Assembly: GCA_039619475.1 (NCBI GenBank)
Contig: CM077115.1
Location: 415,284,557-415,348,556 of the forward strand
Reading direction: 5' to 3'
DNA from: Icerya purchasi
Lineage: Eukaryota > Arthropoda > Insecta > Hemiptera > Monophlebidae
Length of the DNA: 64,000 nucleotides
Shown: piece after piece, positions 1 through 12,457 of the stretch
Numbering within the stretch: the stretch's first letter is position 1
Layout: every line of letters starts with the position of its first letter
Notes under the pieces: generated by a model
Database searches by the model: none
The model's input: the letters and a program-made list of their open reading frames with translations, nothing else
What the model was told of the DNA's origin: nothing
Program-made: the position numbers and the translations under genes

Positions 1-1774
1 CTTTTACCGGCATTCCTCTCGATTTGGCCGGCAATCCCGCGGAGAAATTACGTCATCGAAAAACGAAACAATTCCAGGGAAAAGACTTGGGGGAAAATTG
101 GTCTGGTAAATAGTAGCAAACGGCAATATTTTTATGGGACGCTTAGCTTCGTTGTTTGACAGATTTATGTAACTCTTTAACTTCCATCTGTAAAATTTCG
201 CCGATTATCGAGTATTTAAATGCAGACAAATCCGGGGGAGCGCTTTTCGCATCACGGTTTTGTGGCAGACGAATTATTATCGTCTATGGCCGTTTGAACG
301 AGATTACATATCTCAAAAGGGTGACTCATATTCCGCTCGAATTCAAAGAAAGCTTGATAAATGTCCCATCATCCAATACGAAGATCGCAATTTTGTAATT
401 TCGTTTCGTAATTCGAATCAAAATTTTAATTTTCTTGAGTAAATAAAGATCGTACGAAAATTTTCGAACAAAGCAATTACATATTTATAGTTAAAAATAA
501 AAGCTATACTTAGGGGGTTGGAGCAGACAAAACAACGAAAAATACCATATTACAAGTTGTATACAACGAAAAAATAATTTTTTTAACCATCACCTCCCCA
601 TTAAAGAAGTACGCGGTCTCAAAAAACTTTTTCTTTTTCAACAGCTCAATCTACAAATTCCATGGTAACTTCCGAATATAAGCTTCTATATTAAAAATGG
701 TTATATCACATTGCCGTGATATCCATTTCACGTTTAAAATATAAATAAATGTGTGTCTTGAACACCCGCCACTGCAATTAGTTACAAAGATTGTTTATCA
801 ATTTTTTACCACATTAAAACTGATTCGTAATATAAATAAATTTCTAAAAAGCGACAATTACGGTAGCAGTGATAAAATTAAATATAATTAAATATAACAA
901 CTGATCTCTCTGAACCTCTAAATGAAAGTTCTATAATATATGGAAGAATAAACTTCATTTGACTATTTCGTTCTCAAAAAAAAAAAAAATTAACAGTTTG
1001 CGTAGCAATCAGTTCCCATTTTAATTCCAACTTTATTTTACATTTATTTCAAAACGTAACAAAAAAATATTACATGTCATTTATATATATATATATATAT
1101 GTAATATAATTAAATACTTATATACACTCGTACGCAGCACATATCTGTTCTTTATTTTTCTGTATAAGTTTAATTCAGGTTTTTGTAGTTTAATGAGTTT
1201 TACCAAATTTGTTTTACGATATATGTACTCATTTTTATTTAATTATTTAAAATTATCTTTTCATCGCGGCTGATTTTAAAGTGAGACGTTTGTATTGATA
1301 AACGACAATTGTACTATCGTTTGCGATTGTTACGGGACAGTACATCGAACTTTGGCAGCTTCACACCGACAAGTCCAGAGCACTTGTTAAACACAATACG
1401 TTGAACTTGATGGACTAAAAATTGAACAGCGGTTGAATTTAGTAATTTTATACATTAGCAGTACGAGTAACCGTTGATGTTAGTACATTTCAAAACTTAT
1501 TAAATATATATATATATATATATATATAAATACACAGCATTGTTCTAACTTGCGGATAATTATGGAGCGACTTACGGGTTGTCGAGTTTTATTATTAAAA
1601 AAAAAAAAAAATAATAATTTTTTGAAGGCGCTTCTGATTTATTTGAGATACGGATTTGTAAAATATTGGGTACATCATCGAGTTATTTATTTTTTATCAT
1701 TTTGAATTATTATAAAATCGAGTAATTATATTTTTTTATTTCGCGCGTAAAAATTAACAGCTCAATTAACTTAC
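1..1774. other. AGAP intron, left flank
   Basis: AT-rich sequence downstream (minus sense) of the exon at 1775. It holds (TA)n tracts at 1082-1101 and 1504-1528 and short poly-A runs. I see no conserved coding segment; the next AGAP exon is not here. Confidence 0.6.
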
Positions 1775-1916
1775 CTTGAGTGCCCACCAATATCATCGGA
1801 ATCTCACTATAGTTTCTGTAATGCGATAGCTTCGTGTAGTAACTGTAGATAGCGTTAAAACTAGATTCATTTTCCAGACTAAAGACGAATATTACCGCGT
1901 CCACCCACGTAGCAAA
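1775..1916 (-). CDS. CenG1A: AGAP/CenG1A Arf-GAP, internal exon (second half of GTPase-like domain)
   Basis: Minus-strand exon of 142 nt encoding [17 protein letters not shown] through MILVGTQ. It matches the GTPase-like (GLD) segment of AGAP/centaurin-gamma proteins, which couple a Ras-like domain to PH, Arf-GAP and ankyrin domains in membrane traffic. The segment holds the hydrophobic DAVIFVFS strand and the VGTQ motif that replaces NKxD in this family. The acceptor reads ...gttacag|TTTGCT and the donor CAAG|gtaagt. The exon starts in phase 0, matching the end of the exon at 53141, so the two are consecutive. The next residue is split as G.., consistent with the usual VGTQD. Exons downstream of this point lie beyond position 1. 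Family assignment is from remembered conserved sequence; the junction phase is read directly. Confidence 0.93.
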
Positions 1917-2136
1917 CTGTAACAAATAAATTATTAAAATTATTTAAGTCACGTAACTAATTGTTAGAATTATACATTTCGGTTTTGATAGGATCTTGAA
2001 TTTCAGTCAGGGAAAGTAAAAAAACAATATTCTTAACGGTGAAACGATTTTCAAAAGTAGAATTCTAATATAGATGTTGATAAATTTATCGTCGGGGCGC
2101 AATTCGGCTAAAAGACCAAAACATTTGTACTCTTTA

Positions 2137-2154
2137 CCCCCCCCCCCCCCCCCC
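2137..2154. repeat. Poly-C tract
   Basis: Eighteen consecutive C residues in an otherwise AT-rich intron. The surrounding 1917-3770 is intronic with no supported gene; a 61-codon antisense frame at 2226-2411 has no recognisable motif. Confidence 0.8.
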
Positions 2155-3770
2155 GTCTATGTAGCTTTTTTAACTGCATTGGTTGTTACAGCACATGGAC
2201 CAAGGTGAGGAGACTACTTCATAACTTATCTAGTAGATCGCTTAACTCTAAGAAACGCAAGCGTAGCACGAACCGAAACAGAAAGGACATGTGGATGGGG
2301 GAAGAATACCTTCAAGCACATAGTTGTGGGAGTTCCAATCCGTAACCGATTCAAAGCAGCATATTTCCGACACGTAAGATCCTTAACTTTAATAACCGGA
2401 TTTCTTAGCAATTCATCGTATATAACGTAAAAAAATAAAAATTCAATTAAAATAAAAATTAAATAGGAATTTAAAAATGAATTAAAACTGATAATACTTA
2501 ATGCGGAATCTTTAAAACAGCGTACTTTTCAAAGAGTGCAGTTTCGGCAAAAGCAATACAGTGCTCTTTTAAAGCCGGTGTTATTTCGACGACATTAAAG
2601 ATTTTTAAGAGGAGGAGAGTCGGTCTTTTTTATTTTTGTCGATTTCGAATTTTCCAAAGACATTCGACCAAGTAATGAAGCTAATCTGTGTGCGCATTCT
2701 GTTTAATTGGTCAATAAAATAAAATAATGAATAATTACAACATATTTTTTTCCTGCATTAGCTATTTATCTATTTCGGGAGGTTGTTTATTTTTAAAACG
2801 TACCATTTGCCTTTAGCTCGTCGTTTAGTGCAATAGAAATGTCATCTTGTATGGAAATTTTCATTTCTTGATCAAATTCGGGTGATCCTCACACGATGTG
2901 GTTCTTAATTTTAACGACTATGCAGCAACAAGTTTTTACGATTTTCTAATTCATTCGGGCATCCGAAGTTTCTTCTTTTACGACATAAACGACAAATACT
3001 TTCGATTGAATATCGATGAATATGCTAGAAACGTTTTCGGAAATATCCTATTGCGACGCAGGTCTCCTTCAAATATACAGATGTGTAATGCAACACATTT
3101 AACTTAATATGTTTCTTTTTCATTTTCTAGCTGAAGATAGGACAGATGCGTCTAGCATATTTTATTTCATGTTGATTCTTAACATGTTTACTATTTTTGC
3201 CTTAATAACTAATTAAAAGTTAACAGTCGTTATCTATCGAAAATAAATTGACCGGAGACATGTAATTTTTACCGTGTCATCTTAAGAAATAATAAAGGAT
3301 AGAACTTTCGGGCCGTTAACATCAGTTTGTGTATTGAATCACACTAAGTAAGTGCATCGTGATGTCGACATTTGACCACTAAGAGTGTTAAATTTCTTTA
3401 CAGTACAGCGTTGTTTATAAGTAGATATAAAATTATTTGCACTTTTTTAACTTAACCGGTCAAAAAAAAATTGCGTACATAGTGGTATGTCACTTCCGCG
3501 CGACTAAATCCATAATATAATAATAATAAAAATTTGAAAGTCCCATCTAAAAAAAGAAACATTCCAAATTGTAAAATTTAAAAATAAGCCGCCATAGCTG
3601 CTTCTATTCTTACTATTTTACATTAAAAATAGCTGCTGCGTGTATATCCATTTTAAAATTTAGTTTTTATTTAGTAAGAAAAACTATTTTTTGGGGTAAA
3701 TTTACAATGGTTACTATACACCGACTTCAACAAGCGTTTAATTGTTATCTCGTTTCGAATCTCCGTATAT

Positions 3771-4232
3771 GTGATAAGAATACATTGCATCGTTCTGTCA
3801 CTGCTTAGCAGAGGATGCAGTGCCTCCACAGCATGCCGACAAGCTACATCTTTATCAGGTGATATCGTTTCTATCGCTACCGCAACACACAATAATACAC
3901 ACGCCTCGAAACATAATACACCCGTCAATTCCGAAATTATCATTTCCGCCGCCACATACGACGCCACTAACCCACCTGACAGAGCTTGCGCTACAGCGAG
4001 CCATGTTGTCTCTGACGACAATTTCCTGCCACTGCCGAATAATGCAACTAACCAAGCCGTTAAAATAAACACCACATCAGTGGCCACGTCAAATTTCTTA
4101 ATAAAAACAACCTTGTTCTCAGATAGACCGAAAAAGAGACAGTTTTCTCGACTACTAAACAATTCAAATACCCCCGCCGTCTACGGAATAGGGCATCGTA
4201 TTCATATTATTCGAAAACGCGATCCTTCGTGA
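3771..4232 (+). pseudogene. Possible ORF1 (gag-like) piece of a non-LTR element
   Basis: A 153-codon frame rich in Ser, Thr, Asn and Ala with a basic C-terminal part. It lies upstream and in the same orientation as the clearer retroelement parts at 5142-6016 and 8126-9720. Its composition resembles ORF1 of I/Jockey-type elements, but no zinc knuckle is visible. The overlapping 163-codon minus-strand frame is regarded as its shadow. The assignment is inferential. Confidence 0.3.
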
Positions 4233-4395
4233 TTATTTATCAGTTTTAAAAAAGCTTAGTAGCAGACCTAAATAACGTAATTTCCGGATTCAAAATTAGT
4301 AATAACCGTGTACTTATTTTCTCTAAATCCAAAAACATCACCGACAACTTCACAGACAATGGAGTCACCTAATTTCGATGATTACGTGTTGGGAG

Positions 4396-4888
4396 CGACC
4401 GTGTTCAAAGCGACCATATTTAAAGCCAACATCTAAAAGGGACAGGAAAGATAATTTCCTGGAAATCTCTGATATACTATTACAATGAACTTATGGTTCT
4501 CTTATAAGTTATGTAATTTCTAAATTCGTTATTATTTACTTTAAACTTGATATTTCTATATTAACATTAACATGTAACGGTATACAATATTATAAAAAAC
4601 GTAATTTAATGCAAAATGTATATAATTTTTGTTAATGTAAAATTATAATAGATGAATGGAAACGTACTCACATCCAGTTTAATTTTTCTAACAAAGCGCA
4701 CTGTTGTGTAAATGCTATATTTTGAGTTAAAAATAAAATATTAATGATTAAACCTGAGTACGCTTCTAATCATGTATTATAATTTCTAACAGTTTTAACA
4801 AAATAACTTAGCCGCTTTAGTTCACATGTATGTAATAATAGTAATAAAAATGTCTGCGGGTTGTTTTGAACACGGTCGTCTAAGTCGA

Positions 4889-4934
<46 letters not shown>

Positions 4935-4955
4935 GATCCGATGGTCGCTCTGAAC
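4396..4955. repeat. Short inverted repeats flanking an insertion-like segment
   Basis: CGACCGTGTTCAAA at 4396-4409 is the exact reverse complement of 4865-4878. GTTCAAAGCGACCAT at 4403-4417 matches the reverse complement of 4941-4955 with one mismatch. Between them lies AT-rich non-coding DNA and an (ATA)n tract at 4889-4933. The segment separates the two gag-like frames. Confidence 0.5.
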
Positions 4956-5141
4956 ATCGTTATTGGTGGGTCGTTGAGAACACAGTTGCTCTGAACACGA
5001 CATTAATTTTGATAAATAGTACTACTGTCACAGGACAATGATTAAAAAATTCTTTCACAGAAAATCTCACTGTCCAATGTATTCGCAACAATCCCGAATA
5101 TCGTCTTAAAAGGATATCTGAAGGACGCATTAAACCTTAAA

Positions 5142-5840
5142 TTGGTCTTGGCAATTTCTTCATTACGGACTAGCCTACATGATGATGAATTCGAGCACAC
5201 TGTTATTTGGCGTAGACAAATCCGCGCAGAAACCATTAACGTGGTTTCTTTTCCTGGATCTTTCTTACTCTCTCACAACAAGCGAGAACATAAAATATTT
5301 CTACAATTAGAAAAACCAACAACAATACCACTAGTTGCAAATCCCCTAAAACCGGACATCGCAGAACGAGGTCCTATATAGATCAAACGTCCCAAACCAC
5401 CGTCACCAGATCTGCAGATACCACCTGCTAAATCCACGTTTCAAGACCATACCACACAAGACAAATTAAACGAAATATTATCGGTAGCGCTCCGAAACTT
5501 ACCCGAGGAGTCTCACGATATACCAGAGACTGACCGCCAAATATCGGATGACGCTGTTTCTAACAAAATCCTTAAAAAGCAAAAATATCAACAAAAAAAC
5601 TCCTGCAACCAGTCGAAAATAACATTTTTAAGAGCGCATGTTATTACCACCCGTTCTCTTATCTAATCTTTGTCATCTCAATGGATCCGGCCCAAGGCAA
5701 AAAAAAAAAAAAAAAAACCTAAACAATGTCAAAAGTTTTACTGACGATGTGGCCGCTAGCGGAAAACTACTTCCTCCTAAATACAATCGCAAAATGAAAA
5801 CCCAGTTTTCGAAACTGGTGAAAAAAACTAAACCCTCCTG
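5142..5840 (+). pseudogene. Degraded ORF1 C-terminus of a plus-strand non-LTR retrotransposon
   Basis: Frames broken by stops read DDEFEHTVIWRRQIRAETI, then a CPKTGHRR-like remnant near 5350, and a Lys-rich tail ending KLVKKTKPS. The layout resembles ORF1 (gag) of I/Jockey-type elements, with the tail ending just before an endonuclease-like start at 5841. A poly-A run at 5699-5717 interrupts it. Not functional. Confidence 0.42.
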
Positions 5841-6016
5841 ATGATGGCGTCCAACAATATTATTATGCATTAGAACTGTAGGGAATTCCACGGCCAACTC
5901 GCAAAAATTCAACAACATAATAGCCGAACATACACTAAGGATCATATGTCTCCGGGGGGGTCTTACTTTTTTTTTTTTTTTTTTTGGGCTCGCCAACCAA
6001 GAGCATTGACCCATGT
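5841..6016 (+). mobile_element. 5' part of split non-LTR element: endonuclease start
   Basis: Begins ATGATGGCGTCC and in mixed frames reads NNIIMH*NCRE then IAEHTLRIICL, as at the N-terminus of APE-type endonucleases (WNCRG...IICLQE). A run of T at 5967-5985 follows. The same-strand continuation resumes at about 8126, beyond a minus-strand insertion. Confidence 0.55.
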
Positions 6017-6018
6017 CT

Positions 6019-6021
<3 letters not shown>

Positions 6022-6055
<34 letters not shown>
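6022..6055. repeat. (TA)n microsatellite at retroelement tail
   Basis: About 17 TA units, followed by a T-rich tract that is the A-rich 3' tail of the minus-strand element at 6060-8125. Confidence 0.8.
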
Positions 6056-6057
<2 letters not shown>

Positions 6058-6059
6058 AT

Positions 6060-8125
6060 TTTTTTTTTTAAATAACTTAAATTTTAATGCTATTCGCTAT
6101 TGAGTAAAGAAAGGATGCAATTATTGGAAAAATGGCCTGGTTTGGGAACGATAGTATCGACGAAATATTGTAAGGTGCGGGAGCATTGAGTTGTAGTAAA
6201 TTAGAGTATAGTACGGATTGTTCATTGAATAATGCCGAGCACTCGAAAAACACATGATTAACGTCGCAGATGTAATTATTCCCTGGTAGGTGAAGAGGAC
6301 AAAGAGGAGATAAAGACGGAAAAAACCGGTGTCGTGAATGGGGAAGGAGTGAATGGTTAAATCGAAGACGACATATGGATACAATGGAGTTACGTTGAAG
6401 AACATGACAGCTATGGAACCATGGTTTACGAGGAATGGAAGGTTGAATAGAAAGACAGAAGGAATGCGGATTGGAAAACGATCGGGCATACATGTCGGAC
6501 CAAAATTTTGAGTGTAATTTTTTTGAGAAAGAAAGAATATTGTTGGCCGGATAAAGATTGACGTAATTACCATTCGTGCTGGCTATGTATGCTAACTTGT
6601 CGACTCTTTCATTTCCCTCAATTCCAATATGCCCTGGTATCCATAAAAATTCTATTTGACAAGGTGTACGTAAAGTTAGATTAGATACCATAGACCGAAT
6701 GCGAAGAATTATGGAATCAAAATATGTGGGGCAGTAGGCGGAAGATATAGCTGTCAGAACACTTAGGAAATCGGAAACTATTAGAAATTTACTATTATTT
6801 TGAGTCGAGGATATATACATCAATGCTTGCAGAATTGCAACTGACTCCGCGTAGTATATTGAAGATATGACAGGTAGTTAAAAGGATTCAGCATAATGTC
6901 TACTAGGAACGAAAAATGCAGCTCCGACTCCCTGCGGTCCCTTAGATCCATCCGTGTAAATAAGAATGTGTTGGGGAAATAAGCTATTGATGATATTGAT
7001 GAATTCGTGATTAACGAAAGTTCGTGAGAGATATTTTATGTGTGGAGGGAGAAAAGTTAATTTGACTGGTTGGGAGAAATCGTGGAAATCTAAAGAAAAA
7101 TATGGCAGTTTATTGTAAGAAATAACGTAGGAGCTAAACTTTTCCATTCTGCAACAAATATGTGATAGGATGGGGATCTTCCTAGAAGAAAATCGCCAAT
7201 TATGAATTATAGTGGTATAAGAATTAATGAGTTTGTAAGGTTGTACAGACAGGCGTTTTATTACAAATCTATATCCAAGATATGACCTTCGGATTGATAG
7301 GGGTGGGACATTAGACTCAGCGTAAATCGCAACGATAGGAGTGGATTTTAGTGCACCAAGACAAAGAGTCTTAGGCAACAGTTTTGCACACGATCTAGCC
7401 TGATAAGCCGAGATTTCGCAGCACTTCCATATAGAAAAGCACAGTAGTCAAGTTTGGATCTTATAATTGCTTTGTAAAGCATAATAAGCGTGACCGGATC
7501 ACCACCCCAATTGGTTGATGAGAGAGCTTTAAGTAGGTTTATTCTTTTACAAGCAGATGCGTGTAAGTAGTTTATATGTTCCGAAAATGTTAGACGATTA
7601 TTAAGAATAATTTCCAAATAGCAGAAGCTTTTAACCAGAGAATAAACATTTTGTGTTGAGTTACTGATTGCGGAATGGTTGTAAGGGCGATAGGAAAAAA
7701 CCATGCGACGTGATTTAGATGGTGAAATAGAAAGATGGATGGAAGAGAGAGAATTTTCTAGTATGGTCAAAGAGTTAGTTGTTTAATCTATCGTTAGCTG
7801 TTGAAATATTGCGTGAAGAAACATATATAAGAATGTCGTCTGCGAAAAAAATAGAGGAAATACCTGTAAGTAATGAAGCTGTATCCAAAGTATAAATATT
7901 GAACAAAGTGGGGCTGAGACACGATCCCTGCGGTAGCCCCCGAAAAACCTTTCTTTTACCAAAATAGGAGAGAGTAGAAAGAAGAATAGAGCGGTTAAGG
8001 AATAGACGTAAAATTACAGAAGCAAAATGAGGAGGTACATTAATCAATAGTATTTTTTCATACAGTAAGGGAAGATGTACGTTGTTGAAAGCGTTATTTA
8101 CGTCAATAAATGCCGCTATCGTGTA
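6060..8125 (-). mobile_element. 5'-truncated non-LTR retrotransposon with RT and RNase H (minus strand)
   Basis: Read on the minus strand from 8125: AAFIDVNNAFNN (RT motif A), RGLPQGSCLSPTLFNIYT, FADDILIYV (catalytic motif), RLTFSEHINYL and SKLDYCAFLYGSA. RNase H follows with YTDGSKGPQGVGAAF, IVSDFLSVL and WIPGHIGIEGNERVD, then a C-terminal VNHVFFEC segment. Frames at 7775-8047, 7348-7770, 6878-7378 and 6077-6823 are offset by frameshifts, so it is dead. The copy is cut at RT motif A, the usual 5' truncation of target-primed retrotransposition. It ends in an A-rich tail against (TA)n. It sits inside a plus-strand element. The RNase H places it in the I/R1/Jockey group. Confidence 0.9.
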
Positions 8126-9725
8126 ATATTCTTACTTGAGTCCAATCAACAAACCCACAATTCACAATTACACTATTTTCAGATATAACAATGATTTCGA
8201 TGTTTGGTTTAGCAGTGAGGACAGTTTTTGTTAGTATCAATATTCTTCTTCAAGTAACCGCAATAGCACCCGTATATTTCCCGTGCCTATCAAGCATTTA
8301 CTCCCTAATACCTTTTTAAAACCAAGACGAGCTACCAGCGTTTTTTGCTGAAATCACCTTCGACTTTAACGTTCATTCCGGAGTACGGAGTTTAAAGTCG
8401 AGAAATCGGCTGGATCCATTATTAACGAGCTTTTATTGAATAACAATCTGTTATACATAGCTCAACCCACCATGTCTTTTCAGCAATTAATTTAGCGCTA
8501 GTTTCTCCAGTGCTATTTCCTAAATTACATTTCTTAGTGCAAGAGGATTTATGCTCCAGTGACCATATTCCATATTTATTAAAATCGCACCAGCTGTAAC
8601 AAAATCAAATTAGACATCTCAGGTTTCTTATATCATAAGGTAGATCGGATACGAAGATATCAGTTTTGAGACAGCTGGCAACGTCCTTGGAATAGATTAA
8701 TTATCTAAGTCAAACTATCTCAACAGCAGCAAAAGTGTCAATCCTTAGCGACCGGTCTTCCACTTAATTTATGTTTCATAAACAACCCATTGCCAGAAGT
8801 GGTGAAGCGATTAAATACCAACAGTGTAGACACTCTGACTTTTTCCCATCCATCATGGAGCAAACAACAAGAGACCCCAGGTAGCATCAGTGAATCGATC
8901 AAAATCATGTTGCATAAATATAATCATTTACACAGTCGGCGCAAAAGCTAATCCCAGTGCGGTTACATTCCCAACAGCAAATGCGTTTGTGGTGTCCACC
9001 ATATTCATGTCGGATTTATAATACCTGCATTGTTATGAATGCAGAAATGCATGCTGCCTTATACGGCATCCAATATCTTCTGTATTTTCAGGTGAATGAG
9101 TAGAGGGTGCTAATGGTTACAACATACTCTTTCTAACCCCTAAACAAAAAACCCAATCTTCAACCAAATACTCAGTAGTTTGACATTCATTATCCAGGTC
9201 CCACCAGCCGCATGTATACCTCAACATCGCTATACACCATCTCCATCGTCACTGTCACAGGTTTTATGGAATGGACGCGAGCAGGAGCGATCAATAGATT
9301 TCCTGCGGAATCATCCTAATAATGTCGCGTGAAAAAAGTTCACATGGATTAGTTGCCTACCAATAGACCACACATCATTCAACACACAACCATCTCCTTA
9401 ACATATATCCACCAATACTAAGTTGTTTATTTTGTCCCTGTCCTCTAATTTGACCCTGCCCAATATATAGTTAAAGACTGTATTCAGCCTGTGCCGGCTC
9501 GGCCATCCCGTGTAATTCAACAGATATTATCTGCAGTATTATCGAATTCACAGTCAGCGGTTGAAGTCCTTATAGGGTTTCTCATGGCCAGTGACATACA
9601 CAGGTATATTTAAGGGCCGCCAAAAATCAAATTCCTTCGTCTGATGTCGCTATAGACATTGCAGCTGAACACGGTACAAGGCAATAAGAGGAAATTTATA
9701 TATATACACAAAAAAAAAAAAAAAT
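8126..9725 (+). mobile_element. 3' part of split non-LTR element: endonuclease and RNase H remnants
   Basis: Mixed-frame translation gives INELLLNNNLLYIAQPT, a SAINLALVSPVLFP-like stretch and SSDHIPYLL, all typical of APE endonuclease C-termini. From about 9010 it gives RNase H (NAEMHAALYGIQYLL) and a degraded C-terminal region (SPYRVSHGQ..., AAEHGTR). The RT domain between them is missing, so the copy has an internal deletion. It ends in a poly-A run at about 9711-9724. It is interrupted by many stops. Confidence 0.65.
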
Positions 9726-10619
9726 CAAATAACAGAGTACGATTGATATTTTAATTAGCATAATAGGATTTTATAAACACTTCTAACTAAAGCCCAGTAA
9801 CTTAGTGCGCGAAGGTGAATTGTCACATTATGATAAAAACATCTAGCGGGGAAAAAAATGCTTCATTGTTCACGGAAAATGTCAAAAATCTGTATTTTAA
9901 TCTTGGAATTTAATTCAAAATTGCCGCGGATATTTTAATATCTAAATGTTGACGGATTAAAAAAAAAAAAATATCCAACTATATATTTTCTATTTTATCT
10001 ATGCCGAATTTCATCGCTTACTCCTGTATTCGGTTTGTCCTGATTTTACTATTCCTCTTAAGCCCTTATTTATTTATCGTTCTTTTTTTAATGCGTTCAC
10101 GTTTCATTTCCCGTCCGTTACTTTTTTTTGGAATATCAAATTTCCCAAGCACGTCCGTCAGATACGACTTCGAGCGACATTACATCGTTCCCTTATAAAA
10201 CAAAATATAAATAAAATGTTTACTTCGATAAATATAAATTCCAGAAAAAGCAAAAATTTGAAGTAAACCGTTTCTTGTTATAATATAGTAAAAAATTTAA
10301 CAAATTTTCACATTTTACTTTTATAGAACAGAAATGGTTTTTACAAAGCGCGTTGAACAATTTAAAATAATTTCCCCCTATTATTGTACTATTTTTTGAT
10401 TACACTTACAGACACAATTTTGAAAACTTAATATTTCTAAATATCTTCTTCGTTCTTTTTCAAGAATTTTTATTAATAAAATTAGAAGGTTTTGTCCTTT
10501 CTCTCGCCAGCCTTAACACCACAGTCTACCTATTATTATTGCTCTTGGTAACATCGAAAATTATCTAAAAATAAAATGCCGCACTTTTATTATTGGTGAT
10601 CATCAGCTCTGCAACTGAC
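9726..10619. other. AT-rich intronic sequence, nothing recognised
   Basis: Contains a 65-codon plus frame (10001-10198) of low complexity without family signal; I see no repeat boundary or gene. Confidence 0.5.
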
Positions 10620-11525
10620 ATGATTCTGTCGTGAAAATTGACCATTCCCTACTAGAAATCGGGAAAAACTGTTGTAGTGTTGTTATTAAAAGAGCCTTTC
10701 AAAAACTCTTGCCAAAATATCGAAACTGCGTCACAAGATCTTCGTTGATAGTTCTAAACGGGACTCCTTTGTTGGCTGTGCACTATTTAGCGACGACTTT
10801 GGTGAAATCCGTTATTCGTTACCACCATTACTATTCGCGGCCAAACTAGTGTTTCCGGATAAGTCATTGATCCTTATGAACTCATACAGCGCACTCCAAT
10901 GCCTATAGAATTCATACCACCATTTCTAGCATCCTGTAACTAAAGAAGTCGTCTCGTGTTTAACCACATACTGGACGCATAACACTAAAGACATTTCCGG
11001 AAATGAAATCGCTGACAGCATTGCAAAAGAAGCGATCTTCCTTCCTCCAACACCGAATGCACCTATCTTCAGCGCTGATTTCAGAGCCGTGCCGAGTGGT
11101 TGCTTACAGCAGGAGTGGTCTGATATTTGGAAAGATCTCGATCCGTCAGCAAATAAATTAAGAGCTACCAAACCCTTCGCAAAAGTGTGCACTACTGCGC
11201 TCCGTCACAACCGTAAGGAAGAAATGGTTTTATGTAGATCACGAATAGGGCATTATACTAGTTTAACTCACGCGTGTTTTTTTAATAAATCCTTCCTCCA
11301 CTGTGAAGCACGTTCTTGTCGATTGTCCGTAACAACGCGCTCTTTGCGTAAAATTCAATCCACCGACCGCCTTGAACAGCATTCTGGGTGACGACGTACA
11401 TTATCTTTTCCAATTTCTTCAAGCTGCCAAACTTTACGAGGTTTTGTAATCATCTAGTTCGCCGTGCCTCTGACCGTTGTCGCAGTAAGGCACGTTAAAA
11501 GAAAGGGAAAAAAAGGAGGAAAAAA
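10620..11525 (+). mobile_element. Non-LTR retrotransposon 3' fragment with RNase H
   Basis: The clearest part, about 10980-11340, reads DISGNEIADSIAKEAIF in one frame. SADFRAVPSGCLQQEWSDI, CRSRIGHYTSLTHACFF and HVLVDCP follow in others, then LGDDVHYLFQFLQAAKLYEVL. These are the last RNase H Asp motif (GNEIAD) and the C-terminal RIGH..LTH/CHHC-like region of I/Jockey-type ORF2. Several stops and frameshifts show decay. It ends in an A/G-rich tail at about 11505-11535. It is a different subfamily from the 6060-8125 element. Confidence 0.72.
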
Positions 11526-12419
11526 CCGAAAAAAAATGTTTGTCAAAATTTTTCCGTTAATCCCTGCTTGCTTTGCTCGCCAACCACTCCGGGTTCTTCA
11601 ACTTTTTCGTTCGACAATATACAGACGCTAAACTATCGGAAATACTAATAATTTGAAATTTTCGTAGTTATTTTTGGTAAAACCCAATATGCGGTGCGAG
11701 TTTTACCGAAGATAATAACATTACAAATAATCAAAAATTCAGCAAATTCTCGCGTAAATTTTCTCTCTCTATGTGTATATGTGTATATATATATATATAT
11801 GTATATTTCACCATCTATATGTATGTCGATCACCGAGATTTCATGCTTTTCATCACTCCTAATTTATAAAAATTTTTTAAAGCCTTAAATGAATATACAC
11901 TGCTAACATGTTTATTACATAGATACTGTATATCAAAATGCATCTTAAATACGCTATTCATAAAACAAATCTTTATAAATAAAAATAAACAATGAAATTG
12001 CTCAAAAATTTTAATGGAATTTCATTATTTATTTTTCAATATACTATTATTCCATATATGCGAAATCATTCATATGCAGTTTTATTAAAAATACTAATAA
12101 GGAGTTTTCTAATTATTTCGGGTTATTGAAATATTTTACATTTCTACACTGCAAAACAAAAAGAAAAAAAAAATAAATATCGCGAAAAACAGTGTCTTTT
12201 TTGCACATTCTCCCTCCAGCTACACGCGTTATTTTATGTTTGTATTTTTAATACGTCATTAATCGCATCACAGGTTGTTTCAGTTCGTTTCCGCGACTTT
12301 GTCTACACAGTAATGATGCAACATACGACATTTTGTCTGACTCTCACGTTTACCCAGTCAATTGCACCCTGTGCAACCTACCGTAATATAATATTTTTTT
12401 GTCCTACAATTTGAAGCGG
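11526..12419. other. AT-rich intronic sequence with TA microsatellite
   Basis: Holds a (TA)n-type tract at about 11776-11802 and A/T-rich low-complexity DNA; no supported gene. Confidence 0.5.
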
Positions 12420-12427
12420 TTTTTTTT

Positions 12428-12457
12428 CTTCTTCTTCTTCTTCTTCTTCTTCTTCTT
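12428..12457. repeat. (CTT)n microsatellite, GAA tail of minus-strand retroelement
   Basis: Ten trinucleotide units (GAA on the minus strand), directly adjoining the 3' end of the retroelement fragment at 12458-13320. It probably grew from its tail. Confidence 0.7.

Noticed and set aside
3671..4162. 163-codon minus-strand frame with hydrophobic stretches
   Set aside because: It overlaps the plus-strand Ser/Thr-rich frame and has no family motif; its hydrophobicity is what the antisense of an ACA/GCA-rich frame gives.
6121..6573. 150-codon minus frame
   Set aside because: Shadow frame of the retroelement RNase H/C-terminal coding region at 6077-6823.
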